From NCBI RefSeq assembly GCF_015832195.1, contig NC_052016.1, positions 33,439,129 to 33,503,128 on the forward strand: DNA of 64,000 nt. Direction: 5' to 3'. Below the pieces are notes generated by a model. That model ran no database searches. It saw nothing but the letters and a program-made list of their open reading frames with translations, and was not told where the DNA came from. Of this stretch, positions 1-15,000 are shown piece by piece. The DNA is from Motacilla alba alba. Its lineage: Eukaryota; Chordata; Aves; Passeriformes; Motacillidae. Each line of letters starts with the position of its first letter. Positions within the stretch are counted from its first letter, which is position 1. The translations under genes were made by a program, and so were the position numbers.

Positions 1-730
1 CAAGATCGTTTTGTTCTAGCTCACAGGGTTGTGTGCATATTGAAAAGCACAGTTAAGATATTTTGAAGTGGAGAGTCCAGATCAGCCAATTCTGAAGCCC
101 TGCAAGAAAAAATGATTATGCAAATTAAACTCTTAAAGGTGAATGGCAATGAATGCTTTCAACGTAGACGGTTACAGTATGAGAAATGAGAGCAGCAGTC
201 TCAGCAAGGTGCCTCGCTCAGCAATACAAAACACACTACACCAGTTGCCTTTCTTTTTTGCTTATTTTAGCAAAATGGTCTGGGACAGAACAGGTCACAC
301 CGACAAAACTGTTTCTGGGTTTTATAGCTGTTGCTGCAGCACAGCCAAGACTGAGCATAGCTGCTACATGGAGAAATGAAGTCTCCAGGAATCATAACAG
401 CATCCCTCTCACATTAAGAGAAAGGAAGTAAAGATGCATCACTGAGTTTCAGGACTGGACTGGAAGAAGCAGTAACTTAGAAGTCTGCTTGATGCCTGCT
501 TTAGAGGAAAATTTTCCATAGTGCAAATTGACTCGTGGTTGACAGCAGTCTGTAGTTATCTCACACTTGCTGGCTTTTCCAGAAAACATCACAAGAGGAG
601 CTTGGTCTCACGGAATAACACAAGTTGGAAGAGCAGGAGAATGTCTCTTGGTGGGGGTCTAAGGAAGTTATTCCTTCTTGCACTCATTGTTTCTTTTTTA
701 TTTTTTCATGGCTATCACTCACCTGCTCAC
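1..730. other. Non-coding DNA, nothing recognised
   Basis: This stretch precedes the first CR1 element. The open frames in it are short, overlap each other on the same strand and show no family motif. I see no splice-flanked coding exon, RNA gene or repeat that I can name. Confidence 0.6.
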
Positions 731-1508
731 AAGGCCAAGTGTCAGGTCCTGCACATTGGTCACAGATTGGTCACCCCAGGCAGCACTACAGGCCTGGGGA
801 AGAGTGGCTGGAAAGCAGCCTGATGGAAAAGGACCTGCGGATGCTGGTCAGCAGTGGCTGCACATGAGCCAGTGTGTGCCCAAGTGATTCAGAAGGCCAG
901 TGGCATCCTGGCCTGTGTCAGCAACAGTGTGGCCAGCAGGATCACAGCAGTGACTGTACCACTCTGCTTAGCATTAGTGATGCTGCATCTTGAGTGCTGT
1001 TCTCAGTTCTGGGCCCCTGACTGCAAGAAGGACACTGAGGTGCTGGAGAGTGCCCAGAGAAGGGCAACAGAGCTGGTGAAGAGTCTAGAGAGTGAGGGCT
1101 TTGAGGTATGGCTGAGGGAGCAGTGGGTGTTTAGCCTGGAGAAAAGGAGGCTCAGAGGTGACCTTATCACTCTCTACAACTCCCTGAAAGAAGGCTGTAT
1201 CCAGGTGGGGGTTAGCGTCTTCTCTCAGGCAACCAGCGACAGGAGAGGACACAGCCTTAAGCTGTGGCAGGGGAAGTTCAGGTTGGACATCAGGAAAATG
1301 TCCCTTCCACAGGGAGAGGCAATGGAGGAAGGATTGTCAAGATTGGAATGGGCTGCCTAGGGAAGTGGTGGGCTCACCACTCCAGAGGTGTTTTAGAAAA
1401 AATTGAATATGGCACTTTGCATCGTGGTTTAGTTGACAAGGTTGTTCATTCAAAGGCTGGACTCAGTGATCTTGGAGGTCCAACGTAAATGATTCTGTGA
1501 TTCTGCTG
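731..1508 (+). mobile_element. CR1 LINE, 5'-truncated 3' tail
   Basis: The DNA reads as the end of a chicken-repeat-1 retrotransposon in forward orientation. Recognisable CR1 landmarks occur in order: the 'ccaagtgtcaggtcctgcac' block near the start, 'acatcctggcctgt'-like and 'gaggtgctggagagtg' blocks in the middle, 'ggttggacatcagga' near 1283, 'ggaatgggctgcc' near 1346, and a tail of two ATTCTGTG-like units near 1491-1505. The 168-residue open frame at 854-1360 is a decayed piece of this element, not a host gene. Many substitutions from the CR1 pattern suggest an old insertion. Edges are estimated by eye. Confidence 0.85.
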
Positions 1509-4500
1509 AGTGGCACAGTTACACTCAAATCCTTTCTTACAGACAATAAAGAAATAAATATTATATACCTAGGAATTTACTGTTAGTGCAATTGAAATCA
1601 TAATAGTCTAATTAAGAAATATTATTTACCTAACTCTAATTATTAGATGCAAAAAAATAAAAACTATTATCTGGAAAAAATCTGAGTAATAATACAGTTG
1701 AAATCAGCTTCCACGCTTCCTGGCAAATATCCCATTTTTCTCTTTGCAGGGAAGCACATAATGCTGATATATTCTTCCTCCTCCATCCAAGATTTGTATG
1801 GAGCAGAGTTTATACATTTTTTTAGCAACATTTTATATTTCATTCCTCTTTCTTTGGCCTGCAAGTCCACACTGCATCCAGATTTACTACACATGGAGAA
1901 TTCTTATATATATTGAATTTTTTTTTCTTCTTTTTTAATACTTGTGTTGTCCAGCTCTCATGTCCCCATTCCTTTATCTGACCATTACTGAGCCATTTGT
2001 AGAGCTGATGTCCACATTGATATCCTGCACCTCTTTTGGTGCATCACTCCAATGCCTCTCCTCTGCATTGCATTCTCTGTCCCTTCTTTCAAGGCCTCTG
2101 TTATCACACCATGCCTGCATTTCCCTCTACTGTGTCAATATAAGGAGCAGGGAGCACATCTGAGTTTGTCTTTTTGAAAACAGGGGCTCCCAAAAAGATA
2201 AAAAGTAGTAGCAGCTGCCTGTTGGTCAGCCAGGGAGAGCCTGTTCTGCTGGGGAAACACACAGCACTTCCAACCCAGCTAGAGGGCTACAGAGGATCAG
2301 ACTTTTAGGAAACCAATTGGAGTTTTCAGTGTGGTAGCACAGATTCCACTCAATTTAGCTAAATTAGGCCTTAATAAAAAATTCACTTTTTTCTTCATCT
2401 GTCTGTTCTTCAAAGGCATGTGGACCAACCTACGGGGGGCTCCATTACCAGTAGGCCCTTGGGTGCAACTAGAAAATGAATATGAAATAATTCTGAGGAG
2501 TCCTAGTTACTGCCCCCAGTGTTGTTCGCTTTGCCTAGACACATCTGAAAATAAGCATAGATCTGAGCCAAGTTTTTCAACCAAAATTCTACCAAAACTG
2601 TATTCTCCCCACATTGCATCTTTTTGTCAAGAGATTCCAATTCAGCTTCTATATTTGAGCTTCTCAAATATAGAAAATGCTTGAGAGGTTTTTTCCTTAA
2701 AGCTTTGAAGGAATAGTGTTGTCTATGATTCAACTAAGTTTAGCAAAAGTAATCAAAAAACCCAAAAAATACACCAAAACAAATACCCCTCACTTCAAAA
2801 AAATAACTAGCAAATTAACAATTTCAATAGGGTCAAAATTTAATTCAGACTAGGTTGCTTGGAGCTCTGAGCAGTCAATTCTTCAAAATCTACATGGACA
2901 CAAACTCCAAAACTTCTCTGCACTTTTCCACTAATTATCCTCAGTAAAAAGGGTCTACCTCCATATTCTTTATGACTTTCACATTTATATTGGAAGATAG
3001 GTGTCTGTTCCCCTATCCCCTCTCTCTTCCAGGCTGAAGAAGCCTAGCTTCCTGAGCTTCTCCTTGTTTTGTTGTGGTAATGGATAAAGGCCTCTACATC
3101 CCTGCACCAGTACTTCAACTCAATCCGATTTAATCAGCAAAGGATAACAGCAAGCTCATTCTGCTAACAGGGAATGCTAACCAAAGCAAGTGTTCTCACA
3201 GTAGTATCTGCATAAACATAGTTTAACAACTTAAAGTACCTGTCGGACAGGAAAGGTCCAAAAGACTTCTCTGGGCATACCAGCATTTGAAAGATGATGC
3301 AGGTACTAATGAATTTGGGACTGGGCTTACACTTGTGTGTGAAGTTGTATTTACTGGTGTGTAAAGTTACATTCAAGCACCTCACATGGCCTCCTGATTC
3401 TCTCTCTAGTGCTTCAAAGCAGCTTTTTTTCTGAAGTTATCCTCCCCCATTCAATCAGCTCCCAGTTTAAGATGGCACAGATTTCTTCTGCATATAGAAA
3501 TATCAGCTCCAGTTACCACGGATACTATTTTCTATAATGATTTCCAGGAGGTGTCATCTCCAAGGATGAATCCCTCTCCCAAAAGAGAAAAAAAAGCAGC
3601 TAGATTTCTCTAGGATATTAAACAGCTACAAACCAGATTTTTCTAAGGCACCTCATAAAATGGATCTTGATGTTATAAAAGAGACAAGAGCACAGCCCTT
3701 ATCCATACCTGGATCCCAGAGTGACTCAGATAAATTACACTGTTGATTCTTTCTTCCTTAGCCCCATTTTCATTACTGACATGTTGCTAGTAAGGAAATC
3801 AGAGGACTGTACAATAATGTATTCATGTTGTTGGATTGAAAGTTTAAAAGCTTCCCCATTTGATTAAGTAAATGCAGCAAGCAACGTGCAATCAAGGGCC
3901 AAAATATTCCTTGGCCTGCAGCCCAATAAATGAATCCTTAAGGAGCTGGCATCTCACTTCCACACAAATATAGCTCTCTGCTCATTACCAATCCAGTCTG
4001 AAATGCTGGGGAAGGCTACAGGAAAACAGACACCTGGCAGAGATGCTGTTAGTTTCCTGCATATTGATTTATGCAGCGATACTTCTGAAATCACTAACAA
4101 GGGGAGCACAAGCTCTGCAGTGAGCAGCAGCCCCAAGGTGTGCCAGAGGTGCAGAGCAGAGCTCCTACAATAGCCTTGCAAGCCCTACAGGTAGGATAGC
4201 AAGATCTTCAGTGCCACAATAGCAACATGAGGTTTTGACTGACATCCACTTCGCACTCATTGGCAGGGGGTCCTCCCCCACAGTGTAAAGTGGCTGGAGT
4301 CCATTTTGAGCCTGCTTTCCCTGGGCTGTTTGATGCTGAGAGATGGGCCCACAGCAAGGGCAGCTACTGTCCGTACAGGAACCAAAAGCTCCGGCCTACC
4401 TAGCTTTCCTTATCACTTGGGTCATGTCTACAACAAGGCACATTAACCTGTTCCTGCCTGGGATAGACCCCTTGCTTTACAGGCAAATTCCCTTTCTCTC

Positions 4501-5998
4501 CTATAATTCTGTCCTTCAGTTTCAGCTCACCAGAAGGCAGGAACCCAAACATCTGTCATAAGCAAAACTCTGGTGACCCTGGCATCCAAACCCCACATCA
4601 TCTACAGCATCACTAGACATCTGCTTTTGCAATGCTTGTCCTGCTCTCTCGCCTTATTTCTCCTTGGAATCAAACTTAGCCTCCACAAAAGAATGGCTGC
4701 AAAGATAGGAACTGTGACATTTATGGAAATAGGCATTAAGCATGAAAACTTCAATAGTTCAATATTTCACTGGTGAGCAGGATTGCCTCCCAAAATAGTC
4801 TCAACATTATTCAGGTGTGCTCCTTCTCTTTCACATTGTACCTTTATTTCTGTACTTCTGTTTGTGTGCAGCACCAAGCACACTATGACTGACATTCAGG
4901 TTTGATATTCCTAGGCTCTACAGTTGTAGAAATACAAAATGTGATATGCCTAACTGAAGGTGTGATCCAGGCTATAAATTATAAAGTCTTGTCAAAACTG
5001 AATTAATCATGTACCTTTCACCAGCTCAGCTGTACTCTACCCATTAATTCATCTTCACCAAATGTATTCTAGTGTTACAAATAACTCATCGGTTTCAAAG
5101 GCATTTCTCCCCAAACTATCTCCACTCAGGACAGACAAGATTCAGATTCAGCCTTGGGCAAGTGATGCTTTTCTAGGTATAAAAACCCTGTGCAACAAAA
5201 ACCCTCTCATCTTTAATGCCTGGTGGTTGTGAAGGGATAGAAATAGGAGCCTCATGCTATTAGGGAAGGGCAGTTCCCAGCTGCACAAAGGGGACACATG
5301 TCCTGAAAAGACTCGAGATTTTAATGCTATGACTTCTCTGCATAGAAATGCATTTGAGTAATTTTTAAATGGTTGCACAGATAATTCCCTTTGAATTCTA
5401 CACAGTTGGATTCATTGAAATGGAGGCAACTTTGTTCACAGTAGTAGTATTGTTATAGTTGTGAATTCTTCAGGCTGTAGCTGAGACAACGTTTCTAGGG
5501 AAAGGAATTAATTTTTATTAGATCGCTAAGAGATGAAAAAAATATATCAGATAATCTTTTGCAAAGCCTTCAAGATTAAAAAAAAAAATCTTTGGATCTG
5601 AACACTAGGGAGGCAAGGAGGAAGAATTCTTCCTAACAACATTTTAAATTCACTACATTATTCCAGGGTTGGTTGGTTTTTGGATTTTTTTTTCCCAGCA
5701 GTTGGCATGCAGTGGGCTAAAAAGTTATCAGGGCTTCTTCAAGATGAGCCACATAAACAACTTGTACTTCAGGACACATTAGGAACAACTCCCTTGTCAA
5801 CTCATTCCAAAACAAAGCTTACCTGGCATGCAACTTGCTCTCATCCCCAGATCACACCATAGCAAAGACTTTCCAGCTGACAGCTGGCACCTGCAGTTCA
5901 CTCTTAGATGAGAGAAAAGTAGTTACATCCAAAGAAAACTTTTGCTGCTGGAGTTTTGTAACTTTCTTTAGTTCATTTGTTTTTTCCCCAGCTTCTCT
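1509..5998. other. Non-coding DNA, nothing recognised
   Basis: AT-rich sequence with no exon-like block. All open frames are under 120 codons, often overlapping on opposite strands, without motifs or flanking splice sites. By human synteny it could be intron 1 of IGSF11 on the minus strand, but nothing in the sequence itself shows this. Confidence 0.5.
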
Positions 5999-6005
5999 TT
6001 CTTAA

Positions 6006-6062
<57 letters not shown>
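6006..6062. repeat. (TA)n microsatellite
   Basis: An uninterrupted alternating TA run of about 47 bases, preceded by a few imperfect units (ATATATACATATA). It is followed at once by ordinary sequence. Such runs are self-complementary and prone to length change. Confidence 0.97.
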
Positions 6063-6063
<1 letters not shown>

Positions 6064-9000
6064 TAATTCAACAAGTGATTACATAAATAGAAGTATTATG
6101 AACTGAAGAGGCTGGAAGAAAAGCTAAAGCAGCAGAATGTCACAGCTTCAGCTGGAAGGAAGCCAGGCTTGCCAGCCCAAACTTCCTCAGCAGTTGGAAA
6201 GTACATAACATACACAGTTTAATGTTTCTCCAAAAGAGAAAAAGCTCAGCACTCCCTAACCTTCAGAAGAAGCAAAATGGGCTGTTAGGGTTAGTAATGG
6301 CATGAAGAGCAACACTTGTTACAGAAACAATGTGCCATTAGGAGGAAAAGGCAAGAGGGCTTAACTTGGGAAGATCATTTAAGTGTGCCCACAGGCAACC
6401 TGAGCCAAAAGTTTCTTGGTCTCATCCAAACATAAGATATTAGCAGTCACTGCTAACTTTGCATCCATTGGGCTCTATAGGCATTCTAACACCACAAAGA
6501 AGGGAAGAAAATCTCTCATTCAATATCATCTTTGAGGCGAATTAAACTCCAAGAGGCCCACTGGAGAGAGACAAAGCTAGAGGCAAAAATCACTTCCCTC
6601 AGTGCTCTAGAGCTCACAAAACTTTTGAGGCTGACTGAGAAAGCACTGCCCCAGTTTGGGGCTTAGACAGCTCTGCACAGGCTGGTTCAGATCAGTCACC
6701 AGTGAGTGTCAAATAGGCGCAGTGAAACAACGCAGAGCAAAGTTCTCATCAGCCCATCACAAGAGAAGGCACTTACCCACCCTTTACAGAAGCAGATAGT
6801 GTAGCAAAGCTTATCTGGGATGGAAGAACATCAAAACCTGTAAGAGAGTCAAACCTTTTTTTAATTTACTTTTACTGCTTTTTAAGCAGACCTGCTGTCA
6901 CCAGAGGATGACCCAACGCAGTGCCACAACTGGCCCTGTTTATATAATAACCATCAGCAGGACTGCAAAGGAAAACTTTGAGGCCCTGCCACTTGCCTCT
7001 ATTAACAGCATTTCCTCATTTAGCTCTCACAAGTTTCCTAGCAACATCCTTGCATTGCACATTAGCACATTCATTAGATTTTGCAGAAGCACCTGTAGAA
7101 TAGTCAGAGCTGAAAAAACTTTGCTTTCATGCTGACTCAAAGGGGAAATCAATTTGCTTCAAGAAGCGAACCCTTTCAGGGCAGCAAAGACTACCACGAC
7201 GCTTATGACATGCTTGTGAAGCTTGCAGCTCCTAGTGAAGGAAGAACCCACTGCATTCAATTTCATTATTGGCATTTTCCATGTAGGAAAGCAGTGGGTA
7301 ATCCTCTCCCTGCAGCTTTCAAAGAAGGCAAATGTCAATACAACAGCATAATGCTCTGAATAACAAGAAAGAAGTCCAAGTAGCCAGAGAGGCAGACACT
7401 GGACAAAGGGTCAAAATGTACAATAATTCACCACTACACAACCTGTGTCAAACTCTCCATGTGTCTAATATCTGCCTGTACAGGCACATGGATGCTACCC
7501 TTTTTTCTCACTGCCTGTGACAGTGGCTTTCTTGCCCATAGCAGCTAGTTGACTGATTCATCCACCCCAGCACCATCTCAATGAATCCATAATGGAGGAA
7601 GGACTTGTCCCAGTCTGCCAGGTGGGTTCAAACTTCAGAATTCATGCACCCATAGTGTCTGCACAGGGAGATGGGGATTCACCAAATGCCCAGAGCAAAA
7701 TCTCAGTAACTATCGGGAATGAGAAAATCATCCTTGTTAAATCTCACTTGCAGCAGTGACAGAGGGAAAAATAACACCCTGGGCTGGGGCAGGGCAGAAA
7801 TCGTGCCAAGTTCCTCATACCATTATTGTATACAAGCACCTCCCAGGAGTAGCAGAAGCATTTACCTACCACATTTGCTGTGTGAGCACCACAGAGCTGC
7901 ATGACTGACTTGGCCTGAAATGACCTGGAGGCTCCTAGACAAACAAGGAGCATTTGGGACATCCCTAAAGGTAATCTGGAGGGCTTGGAGGTCACAATAT
8001 TCCCAGTCCTCTTTACCCTGCACTCCCATTTCCCTTCTCTGCAGCAGTAAGTTGAACTGCAATTTTTCACTTGTCTGCAAAGTGATTTGAAGCACGCTTT
8101 GAAGCTTTGAAGCCCAAGTGTACCCCACATCTTGCCCTGATGAAGCTTCATGCACTGGAGACACCCACGGCGCAAGAAAATTGCCTTGAGCCACAATGCA
8201 CACTTTGGGGAGAGTGCTTTGCTTTTGAGGAAAACACAGCCTCATCTTGCCTGCTGCCTAAAAAAGTGGTCATGATAAGCATCCCAATTTCCTGCTGCCT
8301 TTCAAATAGAGTCCCCAGCCCTGGTAAAAGCTAATGCCGGTGTGCAGAGTTCCTCCAGACTCAGAGGGAAGCTGGTGCCCTGCAGGGCCATACCCTGCAG
8401 CAGGGAAGCGGCAGGGAGCTGGAGCGAAGCCACTGCTGGGAAGTGTGCATCTCTCTGATTAATGCTCTCAGGCTGCCTGTTGACAAAAGCAGCAAGAGGA
8501 TTTGTAATGCCTAAGCTTATCATCATCACGCTCTGAGAAAATCCTTTGCCAAGAAGCAACGTAAATAAGTAAAGTTTTACAAGTTGGTGGACTCTCTTAA
8601 TTGAGTAGCCCTTGTAAATTAATAACATTGAAGTAAATGTGCAAAGACTTTGCTGACTTTTTAAAAGATGTCTAATAAGGTCCAGGTTTACTCAAGTGCC
8701 CAAAGGAGCTGGTCCTCATACCTTTTTGTAATTTGTTGAGACACTAATGATAGTTAACTTCTAGCGGTTTTTCAAGAGCATGAGTATGAGGACAGCAGAA
8801 CCATCAGTAAGTCTTCCCCCCAACACAGCCAGGTGCCAATCCTTCCATTCCTACTATCTGCAATCCTACAGGAAAGAGTGTGGGGGGAATCTCTCCTTCC
8901 TTCATGTAGGTCCAGTGAAAACCATCCTTGGAGCACCTTTCAGAGTCAAAGTGAAAAGCCCCAGAGGTACCTTTGTGTACCACTGTTCCTGCCTGAGGGC

Positions 9001-12000
9001 TTCATATCGCACATCTTTCCATCCTGAGCAAATGTGTTTAATAGTTTAGTCCCAGTAGCTAAAACATGAAAAAATACTTTGTTTCCATTTCTCTTGCACT
9101 TTTTGCCTTGCTTTCTCCCATTCCAGACATTAACAGCTTAGTTTCCCTGAGAAGCTGTGGTTAGGTGAATGATGCCGAGTGAATACATTTTTTTTATTTC
9201 TTTGAAGGAACTTTGTCTTTCTTTGTTCATGGACACTGACAGCAGTTCCTGCTACTGCTGATAGCAGTTCCTGCTACTGCAATCCTGCCACACATGACTG
9301 TTTGAATTTATTAGGTCGCCCTAATAGATTTATAAATACACACCGTATTTATTTTGACTTTAATGGCTGTGAATATTAACATGTCCTCAGTCATGTTGAT
9401 CAGAGCTTGCCCACCCATAAAATTGTGCTGGTGTAATACACATTTAATTGAAGCCCCTCCCGACTTCGCTTGTACTCTACAGGATTGAGAAAAGCTTATG
9501 ATGATCCAAGTTAAGTCTGTAAGGAAATTATGAATTAAAAAGCAGATGTAAAACACTTTTAGACTAACATAGGAGAACTCAGGGAGAGGATTGTGGTGCT
9601 TTAACTAAACCAGGGTAAGGCTGTGAGTGAGAAAGGCCTCAGGCAATGAAGAGGTGCCTTCCCTCAGGTTCAGCCATGCCAGTGGAAGAGCAGATGTACC
9701 TCAGTGTCCTCTCCCTGCCTCTGCAGGAATGGAGCTTGCACAGCACTGCTGGGAGACCAGTCCACAGGAACCTCCCAAATCCAAGCTACAGATTTAACTC
9801 ATTACTTGAAGCTATCAGAATGGCTGATGTGAGCTAAGCTTGATGTTTGTGCACACATTGGATGAGGGAGGGAAACTCGAACAGCTTCCCCAGCAGATTG
9901 TGCAGGGCTGGCAACTTCCAATAGGGCAGCAGTGCCAGTGAGTTGGGACAGCCATCCTTTCAGCACCATGGGGCCCTTGTGCGCTTGTGCTAAAGTGACT
10001 TAAACTGGCCATCCCTTTCTAAGTTGTGGGCAGTTTTGGTCAATGAAATACACGTGATTTATGGGAAAAAATACCAGACCAGCATTCACGTGTGCACCTC
10101 TCTCAGCGTGAGACAGCCCCAGCTCAGGCAGTGGCCTGATACATGGCAGAAGTGCATTCCCACCTCATGCAGCATGGTCAGCACCACGCAAACACACACC
10201 ACCCCTCTCCACACAGGGCTGTGAGGCTGCTTCCCATGCTCACAGCTCCTTAAGCACTTCCAGAAAGGAAATGGATGCTAGGACCCATGGAGCGTGACCC
10301 TACTGGGTTCTGGCCTCCTATAAATTCACTGGAAACTCACTACCCAGAGGGCAGGCAGACCTGCTGTTACCACAAACAGCAAGCATTTTGTGCAGCCTGG
10401 TTACACTCAGTCCAGTAACCTCTGCAACTCTTGACTAGGACCTCTAGAAGGTTGTATAGCAAAGGAAAAATGAATGGACATTGGGACAGGGAGTGATATC
10501 TGAGCCATGCTTTTAATGGCCCCCAAATACCATTCCCTTTGCCCTCTTATACAGTGGATATGTGCAGTAAGCTTCAGATCAAGCAGAAAGTGAGAGAGAA
10601 GGGCTTGTTTCCAAAAATCAAGTCTTCCACAATACAACACAACATAACATCCCTCTTTTCCCTGAGCACAAGAGAGAAAGAACAAGCAATGCTGTGACCT
10701 TTTGAGGAGTATGGAGTAGGATGGGGATGAGGGACACAATGCACAAGACCATGGCACTGTTCTCTCAGGGGTCAGCTGAGCTTTGTTGGACACACAGCAA
10801 CCACAATCCACCGATTGCTGCAGATCAGAGGGGCTGTCACCGGCCAACAATAGCTCAGCTTTATTTTGCACAAATAGGTATAGTGGACAAGAGACACTGA
10901 CTGTCTTACTGCCTCCTACAACCTCCTGGCCTGGGTAATCTTGTGCCTAGACCAACCCCTGAGCTTGGAACTTGCTGGGGCAGTGCAAAGAACCTGATGG
11001 TGCCATCACAGCTACCAAAACCTCTGCTGCAGGCAGGCCTTTGTCCCTTAAGGAGTGGCATGGCCCTCACAAAACCATCCTTCTTTTTCCTCCTCTCTGT
11101 TCTTCTCTCTGAGTCCCTAGTCTCTTCTTGGCTTCTTGGTGCAGTACAGCCCATGATCCACTCCCCAGAGGATTCCCAGAGGAGCACTCCTGCGCTGAGC
11201 CCAGCACAGAAATCAGGAGTGAGATCTTCAACACCACAACAGGATGTGCAATCTATGTGTTCAAAACAGGAGAAAAATATCCCTTTTATCCTACCAGAAG
11301 CTAAACTTACTTCTGAGCTTCTCAAACTAGAGATACCATGCCATGGCAAAGTCATGTTCTTAATATTTAAATATGAGTAACATGCCCTTGGCAAGTAAGT
11401 GCCTGTCTGGTAGAACAAAGAGATTGTTTTTTGCCAATCATCAAGAACAGGTGAAATTTTACTTGCATGCATCCCCAAGACTGCACAAAAAATACTCCTG
11501 AACTTTGGGCCATATTTAACTGTTGAAGCCAGCTCCCTGCAAGTGCAATTCTATTCCAGGTTCATGGCATCTGCGCACTTACAAACTGATGTGCCACAGG
11601 AAAGCACAGAGGAGAAGATGTTCATATGGGGGAAATACACATTCACAATGCATCCACATTGTACAGCTGCACTGTGTATTATTAGACTGGCTTCTCATTT
11701 TATTAAATCAGATCACTGCAGAAAGGAAAGAGCTCAGATGTGATGGTCTAATGAAACATCAAATATGAAGGTTGCTTGCTTTAAGGAAAAAAAAGCATGA
11801 AAGGCGCTGATAAATCCCACAAAATTGATTGGTATATGAAAACATTCAAGTAAATAGATATAAAGGTGACGGAAATGGTGAGAAACAGCTGTTAAAGGCG
11901 CTCATAGATGGAATAAAAGAAGAAGTAACTCAGTAGTGCTTGTCTCCTCCCTGAGGAGCTCAACAAAGCCCCAGAGCTCCTCACAGCCTTGTGCTTCAAG

Positions 12001-15000
12001 TAACCAGGACCCTAAGCCAAGCCAGATCCCAGGGCTGTCCTAGTTCTTGTGAAAGCCCAGCCATGCCATTTGCTGCTGGTTAGATCCCTTGCTTGGCTTG
12101 TCTGGGGAACAGGTCCTTGATGTCCTTTTGCTGGATCTTGGTGCAAGACAACTGAGGCACAAGCAGGTGACACAGGTCAGACTCTTCTGCTCACAGCCAT
12201 CCAGTCCCTCACAGCCCCTGCCAGGAAAGCAAATCAGATTTATCCAGGAAAGTGAGGCACCACGCTTCCCCAGTTTTCATGCTACCAGCTGGTCTAATTT
12301 CTCTTGACGTTTTTTCCATAACAGCAACTGCAATGTGTCAGGATTAATTAAGCCAAGCAGTGGGCAAGTCTCGAAGGAGAACACACATCTGCCGTGACCT
12401 ACCCCCACCTAAAAGCCAAGGAGTCCTTCCTGCTATGGGGATGGAAGGAAAAAGGGAGAAGGAAGCAGGAATGGCAAGGTATCATCCAGTGGAAGAAGCA
12501 CAGTAAGAATCTTGAAGCGCCAGGGTTCAGATGAACACCAGCACAGCTACAGCACTCCAGCTCAGAGCAAGTGCCTTGGGCCTGGTTATTCAGTCATTCA
12601 GATAGACCCCAGAAGATTTTGCAAGGTGTGCATCAGAGGTCTGGCACACAATTAAGGCTACTTCTCCCCAAATCTGAACATGGGGCAGAGTTTGTTGGAA
12701 GATTGCCAGTGAGAAGGTCAGAGAGCAGTGTGTGCCTGTGGTCTGGAGACAGGGCTGACCTTCCATTCTCAGCTGAAATGGTGGCCTAGCAGTGAGGAGC
12801 ATAGCTATGCTTCCCAGTTTCAGGCTGGGAATTAAAATGGATCCCCAGTATAACTAAAATATCTGGTAACAACACCTCAAGATATTAAGTGCACAGCAGC
12901 TGCTTTTTGTGAAGTCAACTCTCCTTTCCTGGCTGTGGCCCGGAGAGGGGTTTGCACCAGAGTGTGTGCAGCAGTAAAGGATTCTCCTACCTCGGGATAG
13001 GTGCAATAGCAAAGCAGTGGCACAATATGCAGCCATTTCCTGGGGGCCCCTTTTCCAGCTGGAAGGTGAGACATGGATCAGCCTCTCAGCTTAGTAGGTC
13101 TCAGTGGCAGTCATCTTGCCCACTAACAAGAGAAGATGACACTTGGAAATGCTAGGATGTTCTCACTTCCCCTTCTTTTTAATTGCTTCTTTCACTTCCA
13201 GCCCTGCTGCCACACCTTTCATGCTTCCAGTAGTCAGATGAGGAGGCATTGCTAGTCTCCTCTGTGCTTTCAGCATTAATTCACACAAGCTGAGCTCTGT
13301 CATTTTCATCAAGTGGTAGGTGGCTCAGTAATAAGAGACATTCCCACAATTATCATAATGTTTTCAGGCAGGAAATGTATATTTTAGTTATAAAAAGAAG
13401 CTGTCTCTGTAACTGGCACTACACGTAAGATAGAGATGTCATAACATCCTTTACAGACATAATTACCTAAATACTAGTGTTGGTTGATTATCAAAAATCC
13501 TGATCCATGAATCAGCCTTCCGCTCAACTCAGTCTGCGTGATGATGTTGTATGTCAGTGTCTGGATAACTCTGGAAATACTGCACTGAATGTCTTCTAAT
13601 TTTAGCAAAGATTTACATCTGTCCAAAAGACTTTAACGACAGTATATTTATTACCATGCTCTTAAAATTAATCATCTCCTCATCAGAGACCACCAAGAGA
13701 GATTACTGCATAACCAAGGAGGCCAACTACAGATGGAACAATGAAGAATGCATTGCAAGACCTGAAACTTATTAGTTAAAATTGTTTATTAATAACATTC
13801 AAGAAAATCTACTGGGAGAAAAACAGGATTGAGACACGATTCGTGCACAGAAAAAGAACGTTATATAAGCGCTGCACCATTGAGCCCACTTTACTAGGTA
13901 GTAATGCCAGAACAACAATCTCTAAGCTGTGTTGTACAGATGTTACAATGCAGGGTGTTAAAAGGTTTGACCTTATTTGATATACTCTGCATTCTTCAAG
14001 TGCTACGATGAAGTCTCAGATGAGATACTCAGCCATACTTCTGCTCCTTTTCTATCAAAATAAGGAAAACTACATGGTAGAAGGTATACCACTCAAGCCA
14101 GGCTGGGTACAGAAAAGGATGGATTTTTTTCTATATTTTATGTTCTTGCAAACATCCAAAGCCATGGATTCTCTCTCTGAAACACTCTTGATGTATATTG
14201 GCCTATACATTATGAATACAGATATTATAACGGTGTATACAACCCCTTCCAGTAAATCTCTTATGCTCGAACATCTCTAGATATACCTGGACTGCAAAAT
14301 TCAAGCCTGGCTCCAAATCTAAGTCCTTCCCTGCCCCACCACTGATTAAGAGCTCCATGTCTGTCAGCGTTCATAATGAAGAGGCACTATATCTCCAGAG
14401 ACATGGCATACTATTCTCAAGGTCACTGTTTGTTCTTATGCATACTCCATCTGCATCCACACCCCACAGCTTATTGCACTTTAAGCCTGTCCACATGGTA
14501 AGTGGTTTTCTAATACCAGCCATAATTTTGCACCCAGTTGGCATGTGGAAGGCTATATTAAGCCCAGACGATTAATGCTGTCTTTGCTAAGAAGCAAGAA
14601 AATAGTCTCTGTGCTATTATACTTTGTCAGCTTTCCCAAACACTTCAGGCAACTAATTCTGAGGACTTTTTGACTGAATTGACATAAAATACATCCCTCC
14701 CCTCCAGTTGCTTTTTAGCTGCTTTAGGTTAATTTTATACTGCAGTCTCAGAGGTCATTGGCAAGAGCACGTTCTGCTACCCACCAGGCACTTGAGGAAA
14801 TTTATGAAGACAGTCAGGTACCATTTCTTCTGGTCATCCTTGGTGGGTTTACATGCCAGCATACTGTATATGAACATCAAATTGCTCTTTGTCATGAGAA
14901 GCTCCCCGGATCTGTCCATGGGGAGCTGTTTTGGAGCAGATATAGTGGTCATTGCCTTCAACAGACACAGGAAGAAAATGTGGTCATCAGTATATGTGAA

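Noticed and set aside
854..1360. 168-codon plus-strand frame
   Set aside because: It is a decayed CR1 LINE tail, not a host protein.
10906..11478. 190-codon minus-strand open frame
   Set aside because: No recognisable motif, overlapped by a 145-codon plus-strand frame, no splice context or promoter signature.
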